From positions 372,001 to 436,000 of the forward strand of contig NZ_CP059693.1 of assembly GCF_028657945.1 (NCBI RefSeq): 64,000 nucleotides of DNA. The letters run 5' to 3'. The position numbers and the translations under genes were made by a program. This DNA is from Thalassomonas haliotis. GTDB lineage: Bacteria; Pseudomonadota; Gammaproteobacteria; Enterobacterales; Alteromonadaceae. Below, one piece after another: positions 8,356 to 17,214 of this stretch. The first letter of the stretch is position 1; every line of letters begins with the position of its first letter. The notes below the pieces were generated by a model that worked only from the letters and a program-made list of their open reading frames with translations, had not been told where the DNA came from and did no database searches.

Positions 8356-9795
8356 GTGAAACCAGATGAAAACCAAAAAGATGTCTCTATGCATATTCCG
8401 GTAAAGAATATCAAGATACATCCGGCTAAACACAGCGGCGGTGAAAATTACAAACCCAGGGATCAGATCTATGTTCGTAAAGTCACCGGCTTTTTCCAGC
8501 AATTGCGGCAGAAAATGAATTTTTTCTTTTTGGCGGCATTTGCCTTATTGCCCTGGCTGCAATATAACGGCCATCAGGCGATTCTATTCGATATCATGGA
8601 GCAGCGTTTTACCCTGTGGGGGCTGACGCTTTGGCCGCAGGATCTGACCTTACTCGCCTGGTTATTCATCTTAAGCGCTTTTTTGTTGTTTTTTGTGACT
8701 ACCTTTATGGGCCGGGTCTGGTGTGGTTACCTCTGTCCGCAAACCGTATGGACTTTTATCTTTATCTGGTTTGAAGAAAAAATCGAGGGCAGCGCCAACC
8801 AGCGTAAAAAGCTCGACAGCCAGAAAATGGACTTTAACAAGTTCTGGCGCAAGTCGCTGAAACACTTTTGCTGGCTGGCATTTTCGGTATTAACCGCGTT
8901 GACTTTTGTCGGTTATTTTGTGCCGATGCAGCAAGTATTTGTCGACTTTTTTACCTTTAATGCCTCATTTGCAGCAACGGCCAGTGTCTGGTTTTTTGCT
9001 TTTTGTACTTATGGCAATGCCGGCTGGATGCGGGAAATCATGTGTCTGCATATGTGCCCTTATGCACGTTTTCAGTCGGCGATGTTTGACAAGGACACGG
9101 TGACCGTTTCCTATGATACTAAGCGCGGAGAAAACCGCGGCGCCCGTTCCCGTAAACAAGATCCGAAAAAGCTGGGTTTGGGGGATTGTATCGACTGTAA
9201 CCTGTGTGTCCAGGTGTGTCCTACCGGCATAGATATCCGTAACGGGCTGCAATACGAGTGCATTAACTGTGGCGCCTGTGTTGATGCCTGCGATGGTGTG
9301 ATGGAGAAAATGAATTATGCCAAGGGGCTTATTCGTTACACCACAGAGCATGAACTGGAAGGCAAAAAAGTACACCTGGTACGCTCAAAACTGATCGGTT
9401 ATGCCGTGGTGCTGGTGATCATGAGTAGCCTGCTGGTGATGGAGATCGTCAACCGGGTGCCGGTGTCGTTAGATATTATCCGCGACCGTAATGCCCTGGC
9501 GCGCGAGAATATCAAAGGGGAAGTGGAAAATGTCTATACCCTGAAGATCCTCAACAAATCGCAAACCGATAATGTTTATCGTTTGTCGGTTAAAGGGATC
9601 GCTAATGCCAGGTGGATCGGCGACAGCGAAGTGACGGTTAAAGCAGCGGATGTTTATACTTTGCCGATCAGTATAGCCGTCGATCCCTATGATTTATCTG
9701 AGTTCATTACCGACATTTCCTTTGTGGTAGAGCAGATTTCAACAGACAGTGATGTTAAGCTAGAGCAACAAAGTCGCTTTTTTAATAAACGTTAA
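8356..9795 (+). CDS. ccoG: Cytochrome c oxidase accessory protein CcoG (FixG/RdxA)
   Basis: This 479-residue inner-membrane iron-sulfur protein is involved in copper reduction and delivery during cbb3-type cytochrome oxidase assembly. It has an N-terminal membrane region with the WCGYLCPQTVW motif near residue 119, more helices, then two [4Fe-4S] motifs (CIDCNLCVQVC and CINCGACVDAC, about residues 278-315). One more helix and a C-terminal FixG immunoglobulin-like domain follow. The GTG start has AAGGA six bases upstream; an ATG at 8389 is an alternative. No ccoNOPQ or ccoI genes are next to it here. Its stop overlaps the srkA start as TAATG. Confidence 0.93.
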   Translation: MKPDENQKDVSMHIPVKNIKIHPAKHSGGENYKPRDQIYVRKVTGFFQQLRQKMNFFFLAAFALLPWLQYNGHQAILFDIMEQRFTLWGLTLWPQDLTLLAWLFILSAFLLFFVTTFMGRVWCGYLCPQTVWTFIFIWFEEKIEGSANQRKKLDSQKMDFNKFWRKSLKHFCWLAFSVLTALTFVGYFVPMQQVFVDFFTFNASFAATASVWFFAFCTYGNAGWMREIMCLHMCPYARFQSAMFDKDTVTVSYDTKRGENRGARSRKQDPKKLGLGDCIDCNLCVQVCPTGIDIRNGLQYECINCGACVDACDGVMEKMNYAKGLIRYTTEHELEGKKVHLVRSKLIGYAVVLVIMSSLLVMEIVNRVPVSLDIIRDRNALARENIKGEVENVYTLKILNKSQTDNVYRLSVKGIANARWIGDSEVTVKAADVYTLPISIAVDPYDLSEFITDISFVVEQISTDSDVKLEQQSRFFNKR

Positions 9796-10775
9796 TGTCT
9801 GTATTTGATTTTACTACCTTGTCTCCGGACCTGATCCTTGACGGTCTGGAGAGTGTCGGCTTTTATCCCGACAGCGGTTTGCTGCCGCTTAACAGTTATG
9901 AAAACCGCGTTTATCAGTTTCATGATGAACAAAAAACAAAATATGTGACCAAGTTTTACCGGCCGCAGCGCTGGAGTGAAACCCAGATCCGCGAAGAGCA
10001 TGCTTTTGGTTTTGAGCTGGCCGGGGACGAGTTGCCGGTAGTGGCACCGTTAAAGCGCGATGGCGAGAGTTTGTTTAACTTTAAGGGTTATCATTTTGCC
10101 GTTTACCCTTGCCGGGGCGGTCGCATCTTTGAAGTGGACAACCTGGACCAGCTGGAATGGATGGGGCGTTTTGTCGGCCGCATCCATGCCCGTGGCGCGC
10201 AACAACCGTTCGAGACCCGGCCAACCTTTAATAGCGAAGAATTTTTGCAGCAGGCAAAACAGGTTATTTTCAATTCCGGTTTTGTGCCCGAGACTTTAAC
10301 GAATGCTTTTTTTACCATCTTAGATCAGGTCGTTGAGCTGGCGGACGAACAATATCAACCGAACAGTGAAATACGCCTGCACGGCGATTGCCATGCCGGC
10401 AATATTTTGTGGACCGATGACGGCCCGCATTTTGTCGACCTGGATGATTGCCGCACCGGCCCGGCGATCCAGGATTTGTGGATGATGTTATCCGGGGACA
10501 GGCAACAACAATTGTTACAATTAGATACTATGTTGACGGGCTATGAGGAGTTTTTTACATTTGAAACTGACCAGCTTGTCTTGATAGAATCATTACGCAC
10601 CATGCGCATAGTTAATTATATGGCCTGGTTGTGTAAGCGTTGGCAAGATCCTGCCTTCCCGCGTAATTTCCCCTGGTTCAATACCGAGAAATACTGGGAA
10701 CAGCAGATTTTAATGCTAAAAGAGCAGTTTTCTATGTTGCAGCAACCGCCACTGAGTTTAGTGCCGGGGATGTAG
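9795..10775 (+). CDS. srkA: Stress response serine/threonine protein kinase SrkA (YihE/RdoA)
   Basis: A 326-residue cytosolic kinase of the APH/choline-kinase fold, known from E. coli to protect stressed cells and limit MazEF-type death. The catalytic motif HGDCHAGNIL lies near residue 196 and the metal-binding DLDDCR near 215. In E. coli srkA is co-transcribed with dsbA. The same order is kept here, with dsbA 36 bases downstream. It overlaps ccoG by one base. Confidence 0.9.
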   Translation: MSVFDFTTLSPDLILDGLESVGFYPDSGLLPLNSYENRVYQFHDEQKTKYVTKFYRPQRWSETQIREEHAFGFELAGDELPVVAPLKRDGESLFNFKGYHFAVYPCRGGRIFEVDNLDQLEWMGRFVGRIHARGAQQPFETRPTFNSEEFLQQAKQVIFNSGFVPETLTNAFFTILDQVVELADEQYQPNSEIRLHGDCHAGNILWTDDGPHFVDLDDCRTGPAIQDLWMMLSGDRQQQLLQLDTMLTGYEEFFTFETDQLVLIESLRTMRIVNYMAWLCKRWQDPAFPRNFPWFNTEKYWEQQILMLKEQFSMLQQPPLSLVPGM

Positions 10776-10811
10776 GGCTAAACAAGGCCAGATGATGTTC
10801 ATTTAAGGAAA

Positions 10812-11453
10812 ATGAGAATAATGAAAAAAGTAATCAGTATAATAATGTTAATGTTTATCCCTTTTATGGCGTCATGTGCCGAATTTGAAGAGGGTAAGCA
10901 ATATACCAAGGTCAGTGAAAAAGCCTCGACGAAACCGGAAGTCAGAGAGTACTTTTCCTTCTACTGCCCTCACTGTCTTAAGTTCGAACCGTTTTTCGCC
11001 AAGGTGAAAAAGCAGTTACCTGAAGGGGTGCCTTTCGAACGTAACCATGTCGACTTCCTGCGCGCGGCTTCTCCTAAAATTCAGGCGATGCTAAGCAAGG
11101 CGGTTGTAACCGCTCAGCAGATGGGCATGGAAGAAAAAGTTGTTGCTGCGATTTTCAACTATATCCAGACACAGCGCGCGGTGATCACCTCAGAAAAAGA
11201 CCTGCGTAATATCTTTGTATTGCAAGGTGCTGACGGCGAGAAATTCGATAAGATCTTCAAAAGCTTCAGCGTAAACAGCAAAGCGAAGCAAATGAAGAAA
11301 AATCAGGATTACTTCGCCAATAAAGGCGCTTTGACCGGCGTACCTACCATTATTATCAATGGTAAATACCGCATCAATAACCAGGAGCTTGACCGCGATA
11401 ACTTCGAAGAAGATTATCACAAGCTGACAAAATACCTGCTGGCGCTGAAATAG
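10812..11453 (+). CDS. dsbA: Thiol:disulfide interchange protein DsbA
   Basis: Periplasmic disulfide oxidase of 213 residues. The thioredoxin-fold active site is CPHC in FYCPHCLKF (near residue 55), and the cis-proline loop is TGVPTIIING near 177. The N-terminus is a signal peptide ending in MASCA, so cleavage after SCA is likely; the cysteine there also gives a weak lipobox look. A second ATG at 10821 is a plausible start because AAGGAA sits only two bases before the first ATG and ten before the second. A strong terminator follows. Confidence 0.92.
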   Translation: MRIMKKVISIIMLMFIPFMASCAEFEEGKQYTKVSEKASTKPEVREYFSFYCPHCLKFEPFFAKVKKQLPEGVPFERNHVDFLRAASPKIQAMLSKAVVTAQQMGMEEKVVAAIFNYIQTQRAVITSEKDLRNIFVLQGADGEKFDKIFKSFSVNSKAKQMKKNQDYFANKGALTGVPTIIINGKYRINNQELDRDNFEEDYHKLTKYLLALK

Positions 11454-11480
11454 TTTTCGATTGCCAGAGTAAAGCGAAAA

Positions 11481-11513
11481 AACAAAGGAGCCTTAGGCTC
11501 CTTTGTTGTTTTT
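11481..11513 (+). terminator. Rho-independent terminator after dsbA
   Basis: A perfect 12-bp stem (AACAAAGGAGCC at 11481-11492 pairing with 11496-11507) with a TTA loop is followed by GTTTTTT. It lies 27 bases after the dsbA stop and ends the ccoG-srkA-dsbA unit. Confidence 0.9.
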
Positions 11514-11659
11514 GAAGGCAAGCATTAGGCTGATTGGATAGCTATTTAAGCTGTTATTCGCTTAATAAAGCTTGCTGGCGCTATAAAAAGCGGCTTATTG
11601 ACGTCACTGGCAGCACTAAAGAACGCTAATATGAAAGTTTGCCCATTAAAGGAGTTGCC

Positions 11660-11803
11660 ATGTATATCAAAGCGCTCAGACAACAAAAGCAGCTTTCCCA
11701 GGAAAGGCGGGCACAAGCAAGCAGTTTAAGCCTGCGTACCATTTAGCGTCTGGAAGCCACCTTGCCCGGCGGAGTTCTTAGTCTGTTCAGGAACCGGTTT
11801 TAA
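11660..11803 (+). pseudogene. XRE-family regulator remnant with internal stop
   Basis: An ATG with GGAG upstream opens a typical helix-turn-helix start (MYIKALRQQKQLSQE, then ASSLSLRTI). A TAG at 11744-11746 stands where related proteins have a glutamine codon (TIQRLEAG-type motif). After the stop the frame continues RLEATLPGG and then loses similarity, ending at 11801-11803. A single C-to-T change plus decay of the 3' part explains it. A 28-residue peptide could still be made but would be only part of the DNA-binding domain. Confidence 0.6.
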
Positions 11804-11818
11804 ATAGCCTGAAGGGCG

Positions 11819-12583
11819 TCAGCTGTTGCGCTTTTGAGACAACCCGGGCGTTAGTGAGCGCTGCCGCAGCAGGTAGCTGCCGAGCAGGGCAATGGCTATA
11901 AACAAGGCGAAGCTGATATAAACCTGTTGCTCGTCAGCCAGTTTTACGCCGCTGCCGGCAAAAGAAAAAATCAGCATTTGCGGGATAAAACCGAGTAAAG
12001 ATCCCAGCACATAAGGTTTGGCCGACACCCGGGTCACCCCCGCGAGGATGTTAGTCATCAAGTTACTGCCCAGTGGCAATAAGCGGATGATAATGGTTTT
12101 GGCCAGGGTTTGCTGCTCGATAAAAGCCGAGACTTTGCCGATCTGCTTAGGGTATTTAGCCGTTACCCGATGGCTGAGTATGTGCCTGGCAACGCTAAAG
12201 GTCAGTAAACACCCTATGGTGGCGGCCAGGGTGGCGAGGATGGCGCCATAAACGCCGCCAAAGCTGTAGCCGCTGACAAAGGCGGCCACTTGTCTGGGTA
12301 AGCCTATGGCGGTGGTGATACTTAAAAAGAGAAACAGGACGAGTATGCCCGCCGGTCCCTGGGGAATGAGCTGTTGATCGATCAGGTATTGTCCCCAGCT
12401 GGCGGGATTTAAATGGCGAATATCGGCCAGGGTGACGCTGTTGCTGCCGACAAGCACTATCAATAGTATCGCCAGGGCGAACAAACTGTACTTTAGACCT
12501 GATGACACAATCGCAACTCTTACTTCTGCTGAAAAATAAATAATACCGGAGCGGTATGATACCCCGTTATTGTCGCAGTGCAA
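11819..12583 (-). CDS. TVP38/TMEM64 (DedA-like, SNARE-associated) family membrane protein
   Basis: Polytopic inner-membrane protein of the VTT-domain family. After a first helix (SLFALAILLIVLVG) come a reentrant-type segment with TTAIGLPRQVAAFVSGYSFG, a GAILATLAATIGC helix, the RLLPLGSNLMTNILAGVTRV segment typical of TVP38 proteins, and two C-terminal helices. The family is linked to lipid or small-molecule transport. The listed start gives 254 residues; a GTG at 12508 would give 229 and removes an odd polar leader, so I consider it likely. No partner gene is evident. Confidence 0.8.
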   Translation of the reverse strand: MHCDNNGVSYRSGIIYFSAEVRVAIVSSGLKYSLFALAILLIVLVGSNSVTLADIRHLNPASWGQYLIDQQLIPQGPAGILVLFLFLSITTAIGLPRQVAAFVSGYSFGGVYGAILATLAATIGCLLTFSVARHILSHRVTAKYPKQIGKVSAFIEQQTLAKTIIIRLLPLGSNLMTNILAGVTRVSAKPYVLGSLLGFIPQMLIFSFAGSGVKLADEQQVYISFALFIAIALLGSYLLRQRSLTPGLSQKRNS

Positions 12584-12605
12584 CTGTGTTAAGGCAGTTT
12601 ATTGC

Positions 12606-13481
12606 TCAGTTCTTCTCCAGCAGTTTTTCTTTGGCCCGGGTGAATTCGCTCTCGGTGAGCAGACCTTCTTGTTTGAGTTTTGCCAATTTCTCCAGCGAGG
12701 CCAGAAATTCACCATTGCCGCTCTGCTCCTGAGCTTGTTGTTCCTGCTGTGGTTTTTCTTGTTGCAGCTGAGCGGGGCTGGCTTGCTCCTGTGCAGGGGC
12801 ACTATTGGCTGCAAGTGGTAGCGGGACTTCTTGGCAATGATAGTGGTTGATTTGCGAAGATAATATCCGGCACCAATTCAGAATATCTTCGACCACATCC
12901 TGGTAACGGGTTCTGGTCAGGCGTTTGTTTCCGGCCCTGAGGTAGAGGCAAATAGGGTATCTTTTTTGCTGTTTATCGGTTAGCACCAAATGGACTTTTC
13001 TGAGCTGGCCGTCGTGCATTCTCTCACCTTGTATGCGGGTAAAATGTGCCAGCAGTCGTTTTTCCTGCTCGGTATTAAAGGTATCTGCCTGCTCCTGGGT
13101 GATCAGGTTGATCAGTTTGTCGTTGAGCATGATTTTACTGCTGATGACGTCACTGATGTTAAGTACAGTATCGGTATTGGTTTGATGTTGGCGATACAAG
13201 CCTATTTGTTGCTTGGATTTGCTGATTTCCAGGTAGGCGTATTGTTTTCCCCGCAGGGAAGCCAGGCCGTAACGGTTTCTCCGGTAACGCACCAACAAGA
13301 AAATAAGCAGTAAAGATAAAACCAGGAGAATAGCGGTTTTTTGATCGGAGAGCAGGGGCATATCTAATACCGAACTATCGGCGCTAAAGCCCGGAGTGTG
13401 GTAGCTGCAGGAAAATAACACCACAAGCCGCCTGGCGGGGCTTAAGACCTTGGAAAAACACCACTTGAATATATTAATCAT
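12606..13481 (-). CDS. Membrane-anchored protein with C-terminal SHOCT domain
   Basis: A 291-residue protein. A transmembrane helix at about residues 47-64 (ILLVLSLLLIFLLV) follows a cysteine-containing leader, so the ATG at residue 41 (MPLLSDQK) may be the real start. The middle is a soluble domain of unknown family. A glutamine-rich linker (QEQASPAQLQQEKPQQEQ) leads to a SHOCT motif (LASLEKLAKLKQEGLLTE, then FTRAKEKLL) at the C-terminus. SHOCT domains are short oligomerisation elements of uncertain function. Not otherwise recognised. Confidence 0.7.
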   Translation of the reverse strand: MINIFKWCFSKVLSPARRLVVLFSCSYHTPGFSADSSVLDMPLLSDQKTAILLVLSLLLIFLLVRYRRNRYGLASLRGKQYAYLEISKSKQQIGLYRQHQTNTDTVLNISDVISSKIMLNDKLINLITQEQADTFNTEQEKRLLAHFTRIQGERMHDGQLRKVHLVLTDKQQKRYPICLYLRAGNKRLTRTRYQDVVEDILNWCRILSSQINHYHCQEVPLPLAANSAPAQEQASPAQLQQEKPQQEQQAQEQSGNGEFLASLEKLAKLKQEGLLTESEFTRAKEKLLEKN

Positions 13482-13570
13482 AATGCCGGATTGATCCTTA
13501 TTTTAAGTCGGCGATTTTTTGTTGTAGTTTTCGGCCAACAGTATAAAAATCCAGCATTTCGAGCAAAAAA

Positions 13571-14260
13571 TCAATAGTTAATTGCTGGTTTTTTTATCAG
13601 CTGTATATGTTTGCCATCAATAAACTGAGATTTATCAAGGTCATTGAGGTAATTCAGCTTACCTTCAATTAACAGGATATCACCGGGTGCGGCATGCTCG
13701 CTCAGGTATGACGCCTGTTTACCCCAGATATGCAGCGGACGGGTGATAATCAGTTGCTTCGGTTTTTTGCCTTTGGTTGAGGCTGTTTCAAAGAAAATTG
13801 AAATTTCGGCATGTGCCAGGGTTTTATTGTTTTCTGTGGTCACTAGGGTCAGGGGAGCGGTTAAGGTTGCACTGCAATGCACCTGGTTGATTTCCTGGGT
13901 ATAACCTTTGGCGAATGCCTGGATAAAGGTGGCGTTGACGGTTTCTTTCGGGTCGTAGTCGTGGCTTGCCAGGTAGCCCTGCACCAGCAGAATATCGCCT
14001 TTTTGTGCCCGGGCGATGACCTGCTCGACAACTTCGCCAATCACTTTAATATGGTGGAAACTGGTCCACTCTTTCTGAGTGTTGGTTTTTTTATCCAGCC
14101 ATTTACTGTGGGTGGCCAGGGTTAATTCGGTAATGGCCTGCACCGGATTGGCCAGGTAGCGGATCTCGGGTTTGTTGACTAAGTTGCCCAATAAGGTGAC
14201 CGAGTTTAATTGCAGATCACTGGTTTGTGTAGCGGCAGATGCCGAGGTAGCGTGAGACAT
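13571..14260 (-). CDS. SSB-like single-stranded DNA-binding protein with two apparent OB folds
   Basis: The 229-residue protein opens like SSB: NSVTLLGNLVNKPEIRYL, then AITELTLATHSKW and WTSFHHIKVIGEVVE, and KGDILLVQGYL near residue 95. The second half repeats the pattern, with AEISIFFET, PLHIWGKQASYLSEH and PGDILLIEGKLNY. The acidic C-terminal tip of true SSB (DDDIPF type) is absent; the protein ends IQLIKKPAINY. It is therefore probably not the main replicative SSB, which would be a separate gene. A plasmid- or PriB-like role is possible but unproven. Confidence 0.75.
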   Translation of the reverse strand: MSHATSASAATQTSDLQLNSVTLLGNLVNKPEIRYLANPVQAITELTLATHSKWLDKKTNTQKEWTSFHHIKVIGEVVEQVIARAQKGDILLVQGYLASHDYDPKETVNATFIQAFAKGYTQEINQVHCSATLTAPLTLVTTENNKTLAHAEISIFFETASTKGKKPKQLIITRPLHIWGKQASYLSEHAAPGDILLIEGKLNYLNDLDKSQFIDGKHIQLIKKPAINY

Positions 14261-14347
14261 AAAACGATCCTTTGAATTGCCGGCCAGGATTTCCGATAGT
14301 TAAAAAAAGATAAGACTATTTATAATAAAGGGTTTTTGGCTAAATAA

Positions 14348-14384
14348 AAAGTCAACGCCGGTATTGAATACCGAGGTTGACTTT
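14348..14384 (-). terminator. Hairpin terminator downstream of fabH
   Basis: The outer stem AAAGTCAAC (14348-14356) pairs with GTTGACTTT (14376-14384), and an inner stem CGGTATT pairs with AATACCG around a single G. On the minus strand a T-rich stretch (14341-14350) follows, so it fits termination of fabH transcription. Confidence 0.8.
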
Positions 14385-14403
14385 GTAGTGTTTGTTCCGG
14401 GTA

Positions 14404-14424
14404 AACCGGTAAAGATTACCGGTT
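14404..14424 (-). terminator. Second hairpin just after the fabH stop
   Basis: A perfect 9-bp stem AACCGGTAA/TTACCGGTT with an AGA loop lies 12 bases beyond the fabH stop. It has no long T run of its own and probably works with the neighbouring hairpin as a tandem terminator or 3' end stabiliser. Confidence 0.5.
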
Positions 14425-14435
14425 AAGGCTTCTGG

Positions 14436-15515
14436 TTAAACCTCTTGGTTCAGGCAATGCTTGATGGCAACCGACAGTAGCTCTTTGGCCGTGGCCTCGC
14501 TTGCCGGCAATGCGGCATCGCTGGTGGCAAGCGGGGTGACTCTCTGCCCCCATTTGATATAACCTGCGCCCCAGGTTAACCCGGCGCCAAAAGCGGCGGT
14601 CATGATATTATCGCCGGGTTTGATACGGCCATTTTCCAGGGCTTCGCATAAAGCAATCGGTACCGTGGCGGCAGAGGTATTGCCGTATTTGTCGATATTC
14701 ACCATTACCTGGTCGTCGCTGAGTTCGAACTGCTTTTGCAGTGCGGCAATAATGCGTAAATTTGCCTGGTGCGGTACCAGTAAGTTAATGTCGGTGACCT
14801 CAAGCTCTGCCTGCTGGAGTACGTTTTGTGCTGCCGTGCCCATGCCTTTGACCGCGCGGCGGAAAATGTCTTTACCGATAAAGTGTACGTCCAAAGCGGT
14901 CGGGGCATTTTCATAGCGGTCCATGTCGGTACCGAAACCGCGGATTTCCAGTACGTCCCTGGCTTCGGTATCGCAACCGAGTTTGGCATTGACCAGGCCA
15001 AGCTTTTCTTCGCTGGCTTCAATAACCACAGCACCGGCGCCGTCGCCAAACAATACTGCTGTTTCCCGGCGCGACCAGTTGATAAACCAGCTCATGCGCT
15101 CTGCGCCGATCACTATGGCTTTTTTAATGGCGCCGACCCGTACCTGGGCGGTAGCACTTTGCAGGGCGTATAAAAAACCGGTACAGGCGGCGGTCATATC
15201 CACGGCGGCAGCGTTAGGCGCGCCGATCATCTTTTGCACCATAGAGGCAGTATTGGGCACTATGGTATCCGGGCAGGAAGTCGCAATAACGATTAAGTCT
15301 ACTTCTTCAGCACTGATGCCGGCGGCGGCCATGGCGCGCTGGGCGGCAACCGAGGCTAAATGGGCGGTATTTACATGTGAAATCCGGCGGGATTTAATGC
15401 CGGTGCGGCTGGTGATCCACTCGTCACTGGTCTCGACAAATGTTGAAAGATCATCATTGGTTAACGTTGCCGGAGGTAAGCACTTACCCCAGCCGGTAAT
15501 TTCAGCATATAACAT
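14436..15515 (-). CDS. fabH: Beta-ketoacyl-ACP synthase III (FabH family)
   Basis: A 359-residue condensing enzyme that would start fatty acid synthesis from an acyl-CoA and malonyl-ACP. The catalytic triad is visible: cysteine in [13 protein letters not shown] near residue 116, histidine in [10 protein letters not shown], and asparagine in [10 protein letters not shown]. It is longer than E. coli FabH (317), owing to a C-terminal extension of about 30 residues ([15 protein letters not shown] region). It is not inside a fab gene cluster, so it may be a second, specialised KASIII copy rather than the housekeeping one. That is inference. Confidence 0.85.
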   Translation of the reverse strand: MLYAEITGWGKCLPPATLTNDDLSTFVETSDEWITSRTGIKSRRISHVNTAHLASVAAQRAMAAAGISAEEVDLIVIATSCPDTIVPNTASMVQKMIGAPNAAAVDMTAACTGFLYALQSATAQVRVGAIKKAIVIGAERMSWFINWSRRETAVLFGDGAGAVVIEASEEKLGLVNAKLGCDTEARDVLEIRGFGTDMDRYENAPTALDVHFIGKDIFRRAVKGMGTAAQNVLQQAELEVTDINLLVPHQANLRIIAALQKQFELSDDQVMVNIDKYGNTSAATVPIALCEALENGRIKPGDNIMTAAFGAGLTWGAGYIKWGQRVTPLATSDAALPASEATAKELLSVAIKHCLNQEV

Positions 15516-15768
15516 ATAAATTCCTAAAATCTGCTATCAAAATGGATAGGGATATATCTAGCGACATCTTACTGGTCTGAGCTGATGTTTTCTAGCGATA
15601 AATTAGACAAATATTGATTATTCGCAAAAGAAAGGTTTGCTGATGCACTGTAAGGTTTCTGGCAGCGATTGCTGTGTTGCTTTATGTGCTTTGGAGAGCC
15701 AGGAGGGAAATAAGCGACTCAATCACAGATAAAGCTGTAAACCACAATGAACTTAATCGGAGTCCGTC

Positions 15769-16023
15769 ATGGCTAAATATCATCCTATGCCAGAGCCAGT
15801 CTCGGCAAAAGTAAAATATCCTATTTACCGGCAACTTACCTTACAGAAAGCCGTTTGCGAGTCGACAGTAAAAGTCCGCGGCATAGGCATTAACTATGCC
15901 CCTGTTAATCTTGAACCTTGCATTGTGCTCGGGGGGAAATGGCTCAGACAGGCTGGTTTTCTTACCGGGCAGAAGGTCAGTAGTACCGTTAATCAACAGC
16001 AAATGATTATCACAGCTAAATAA
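15769..16023 (+). CDS. SymE-like type I toxin (AbrB/SpoVT-like fold)
   Basis: An 84-residue protein. The C-terminal part has the SymE pattern: a RQLTLQKA opening, VNLEPCIVLGGKWLRQAGF, then TGQKVSSTV and QQMIITAK. In E. coli SymE is an SOS-induced toxin whose mRNA is blocked by the antisense RNA SymR. The start is supported by GGAG seven bases upstream. I could not identify a LexA box or a SymR-like antisense promoter by eye. No protein antitoxin gene is adjacent. Confidence 0.7.
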   Translation: MAKYHPMPEPVSAKVKYPIYRQLTLQKAVCESTVKVRGIGINYAPVNLEPCIVLGGKWLRQAGFLTGQKVSSTVNQQQMIITAK

Positions 16024-16433
16024 AACCGGGCAATTGTTATTTGTATTAAGGCTGTTGCTGCTTACAAATGCCGCAGCAGCCTTAGGGGGAGGAAAGTAAA
16101 GCATGGTCTTAGATGTCTTCAGAAGTGATATTAGGTTTTTTATATGCTTTAAGTCCATGTACCAAGAGCAGTTAAAGCCAAGTCACTAAGTTTTTTACAA
16201 AAATTACCGGCACAAGCTATTTGGCTTGTTTAGTCCCATTATCAGGATTTACCCTGTACTTTCTCTTCCCAAATTTGGGACTTTATTTCTACATAAAAAC
16301 TAACGTGTAAAAATTATTGTTAAATAACATAGTTTTACCTGTTGGCATTTTAGTTGCTCTTTGATCATAAGAAAAATGAGCAATGCGCTAAACCAGCTTG
16401 CTCAACAAGCAGCTTTAACAAAGAGAGGTAAAG
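16024..16433. other. Intergenic region between the SymE-like gene and the 16434 gene
   Basis: It holds one imperfect hairpin at about 16048-16083 (AAGGC and TGCTGC pairing with GCAGCAGCCTT, three bases bulged) that could end symE transcription, though there is no T run. The rest is AT-rich, and I see no convincing gene in it. Confidence 0.5.
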
Positions 16434-17111
16434 ATGACATTTTCCCCCCTGGTACTTATTCACTTTCTTGCCGGTTCCGTAGGGATCCTGGCAGGGTTTA
16501 TGGTGTTTTTTCTGCCCAAATATTCATCGTCACATAAAATCGCGGGTAATACCTTTTTAATTGCCATGCTGATATTAGGGCTGACTTCTGTATATGTTGC
16601 CTATAGCAGAACCATTTTCTTGTCTCTGATCAACGGTGTTTTTATTTGTTATTTGCTTGCGACTTCCTATATGACCATTAAGCGTAAGGCAGGCTGTTAT
16701 GGCTATTTTGAACAACTTGCTCTGGTGGTCGTAGTGGCTGTGGCCATCATGTATTTTACTTTTGGTATCCAGGCGGCACATAGCGCAACAGGCAAGTTAC
16801 ATGGTTTTGTTCCGCAAATTTTTTACTTCTTTGGCGGGGTGGCTACTCTCGCTGCCATGTTAGACTTTAGAATGATTTATTGTGGTGGCCTTGATGGCAG
16901 GCAGCGCATTATCAGGCATGTGTGGCGCATGTGTTTTCCCCTGTTTATGGCTACGGCCGCCTTCTTTCTCGGTCAGGCAAAATTCTTCCCTGAGGCTGTC
17001 CGTAAAATCGAATTGTTAGCCATCCCGGTCATTTTGGTTATTCTGTTTTCCGGTTTTTGGCTGATACGCATTAAATTGAGCAATTTTATCTATGTTTCTA
17101 ACCAGGAATAA
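16434..17111 (+). CDS. Polytopic membrane protein, DUF2306-like
   Basis: A 225-residue protein with about seven predicted membrane helices. The N-terminal pattern HFLAGSVGILAGF, then HKIAGNTFLIAMLILGL resembles DUF2306-type predicted membrane proteins, whose function is unknown. Basic loops and a short C-terminal tail suggest inner-membrane location. The ATG has GAGAGG upstream. It stands alone, converging on the OmpA-type gene. Confidence 0.7.
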   Translation: MTFSPLVLIHFLAGSVGILAGFMVFFLPKYSSSHKIAGNTFLIAMLILGLTSVYVAYSRTIFLSLINGVFICYLLATSYMTIKRKAGCYGYFEQLALVVVVAVAIMYFTFGIQAAHSATGKLHGFVPQIFYFFGGVATLAAMLDFRMIYCGGLDGRQRIIRHVWRMCFPLFMATAAFFLGQAKFFPEAVRKIELLAIPVILVILFSGFWLIRIKLSNFIYVSNQE

Positions 17112-17126
17112 GTGAGGAAAAAGTAA

Positions 17127-17160
17127 CCCGGGTGAAACATAACTTGGTGCTTCACCCGGG
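17127..17160. terminator. Hairpin between convergent genes
   Basis: CCCGGGTGAA (17127-17136) pairs with TTCACCCGGG (17151-17160) over a 14-base loop. On the minus strand it is followed by TTACTTTTT, so it can end transcription of the OmpA-type gene. It lies 16 bases after the stop of the plus-strand gene. Confidence 0.65.
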
Positions 17161-17170
17161 GACTTGTTTA

Positions 17171-17206
17171 TGGCTCTGATAAAATATTAGCGCTTTATCA
17201 GAGCCA
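17171..17206. terminator. Second hairpin between convergent genes
   Basis: A perfect 13-bp stem TGGCTCTGATAAA/TTTATCAGAGCCA with a 10-base loop lies nine bases after the OmpA-type stop codon on the minus strand. It works with the neighbouring hairpin; alone it has no T run. Confidence 0.65.
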
Positions 17207-17214
17207 CAGCTTTG

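Noticed and set aside
14923-15519. 198-codon plus-strand frame opposite fabH
   Set aside because: It lies entirely over fabH, whose catalytic residues and start are clear. The opposite frame has no family pattern and a low-complexity Ser/Ala composition.
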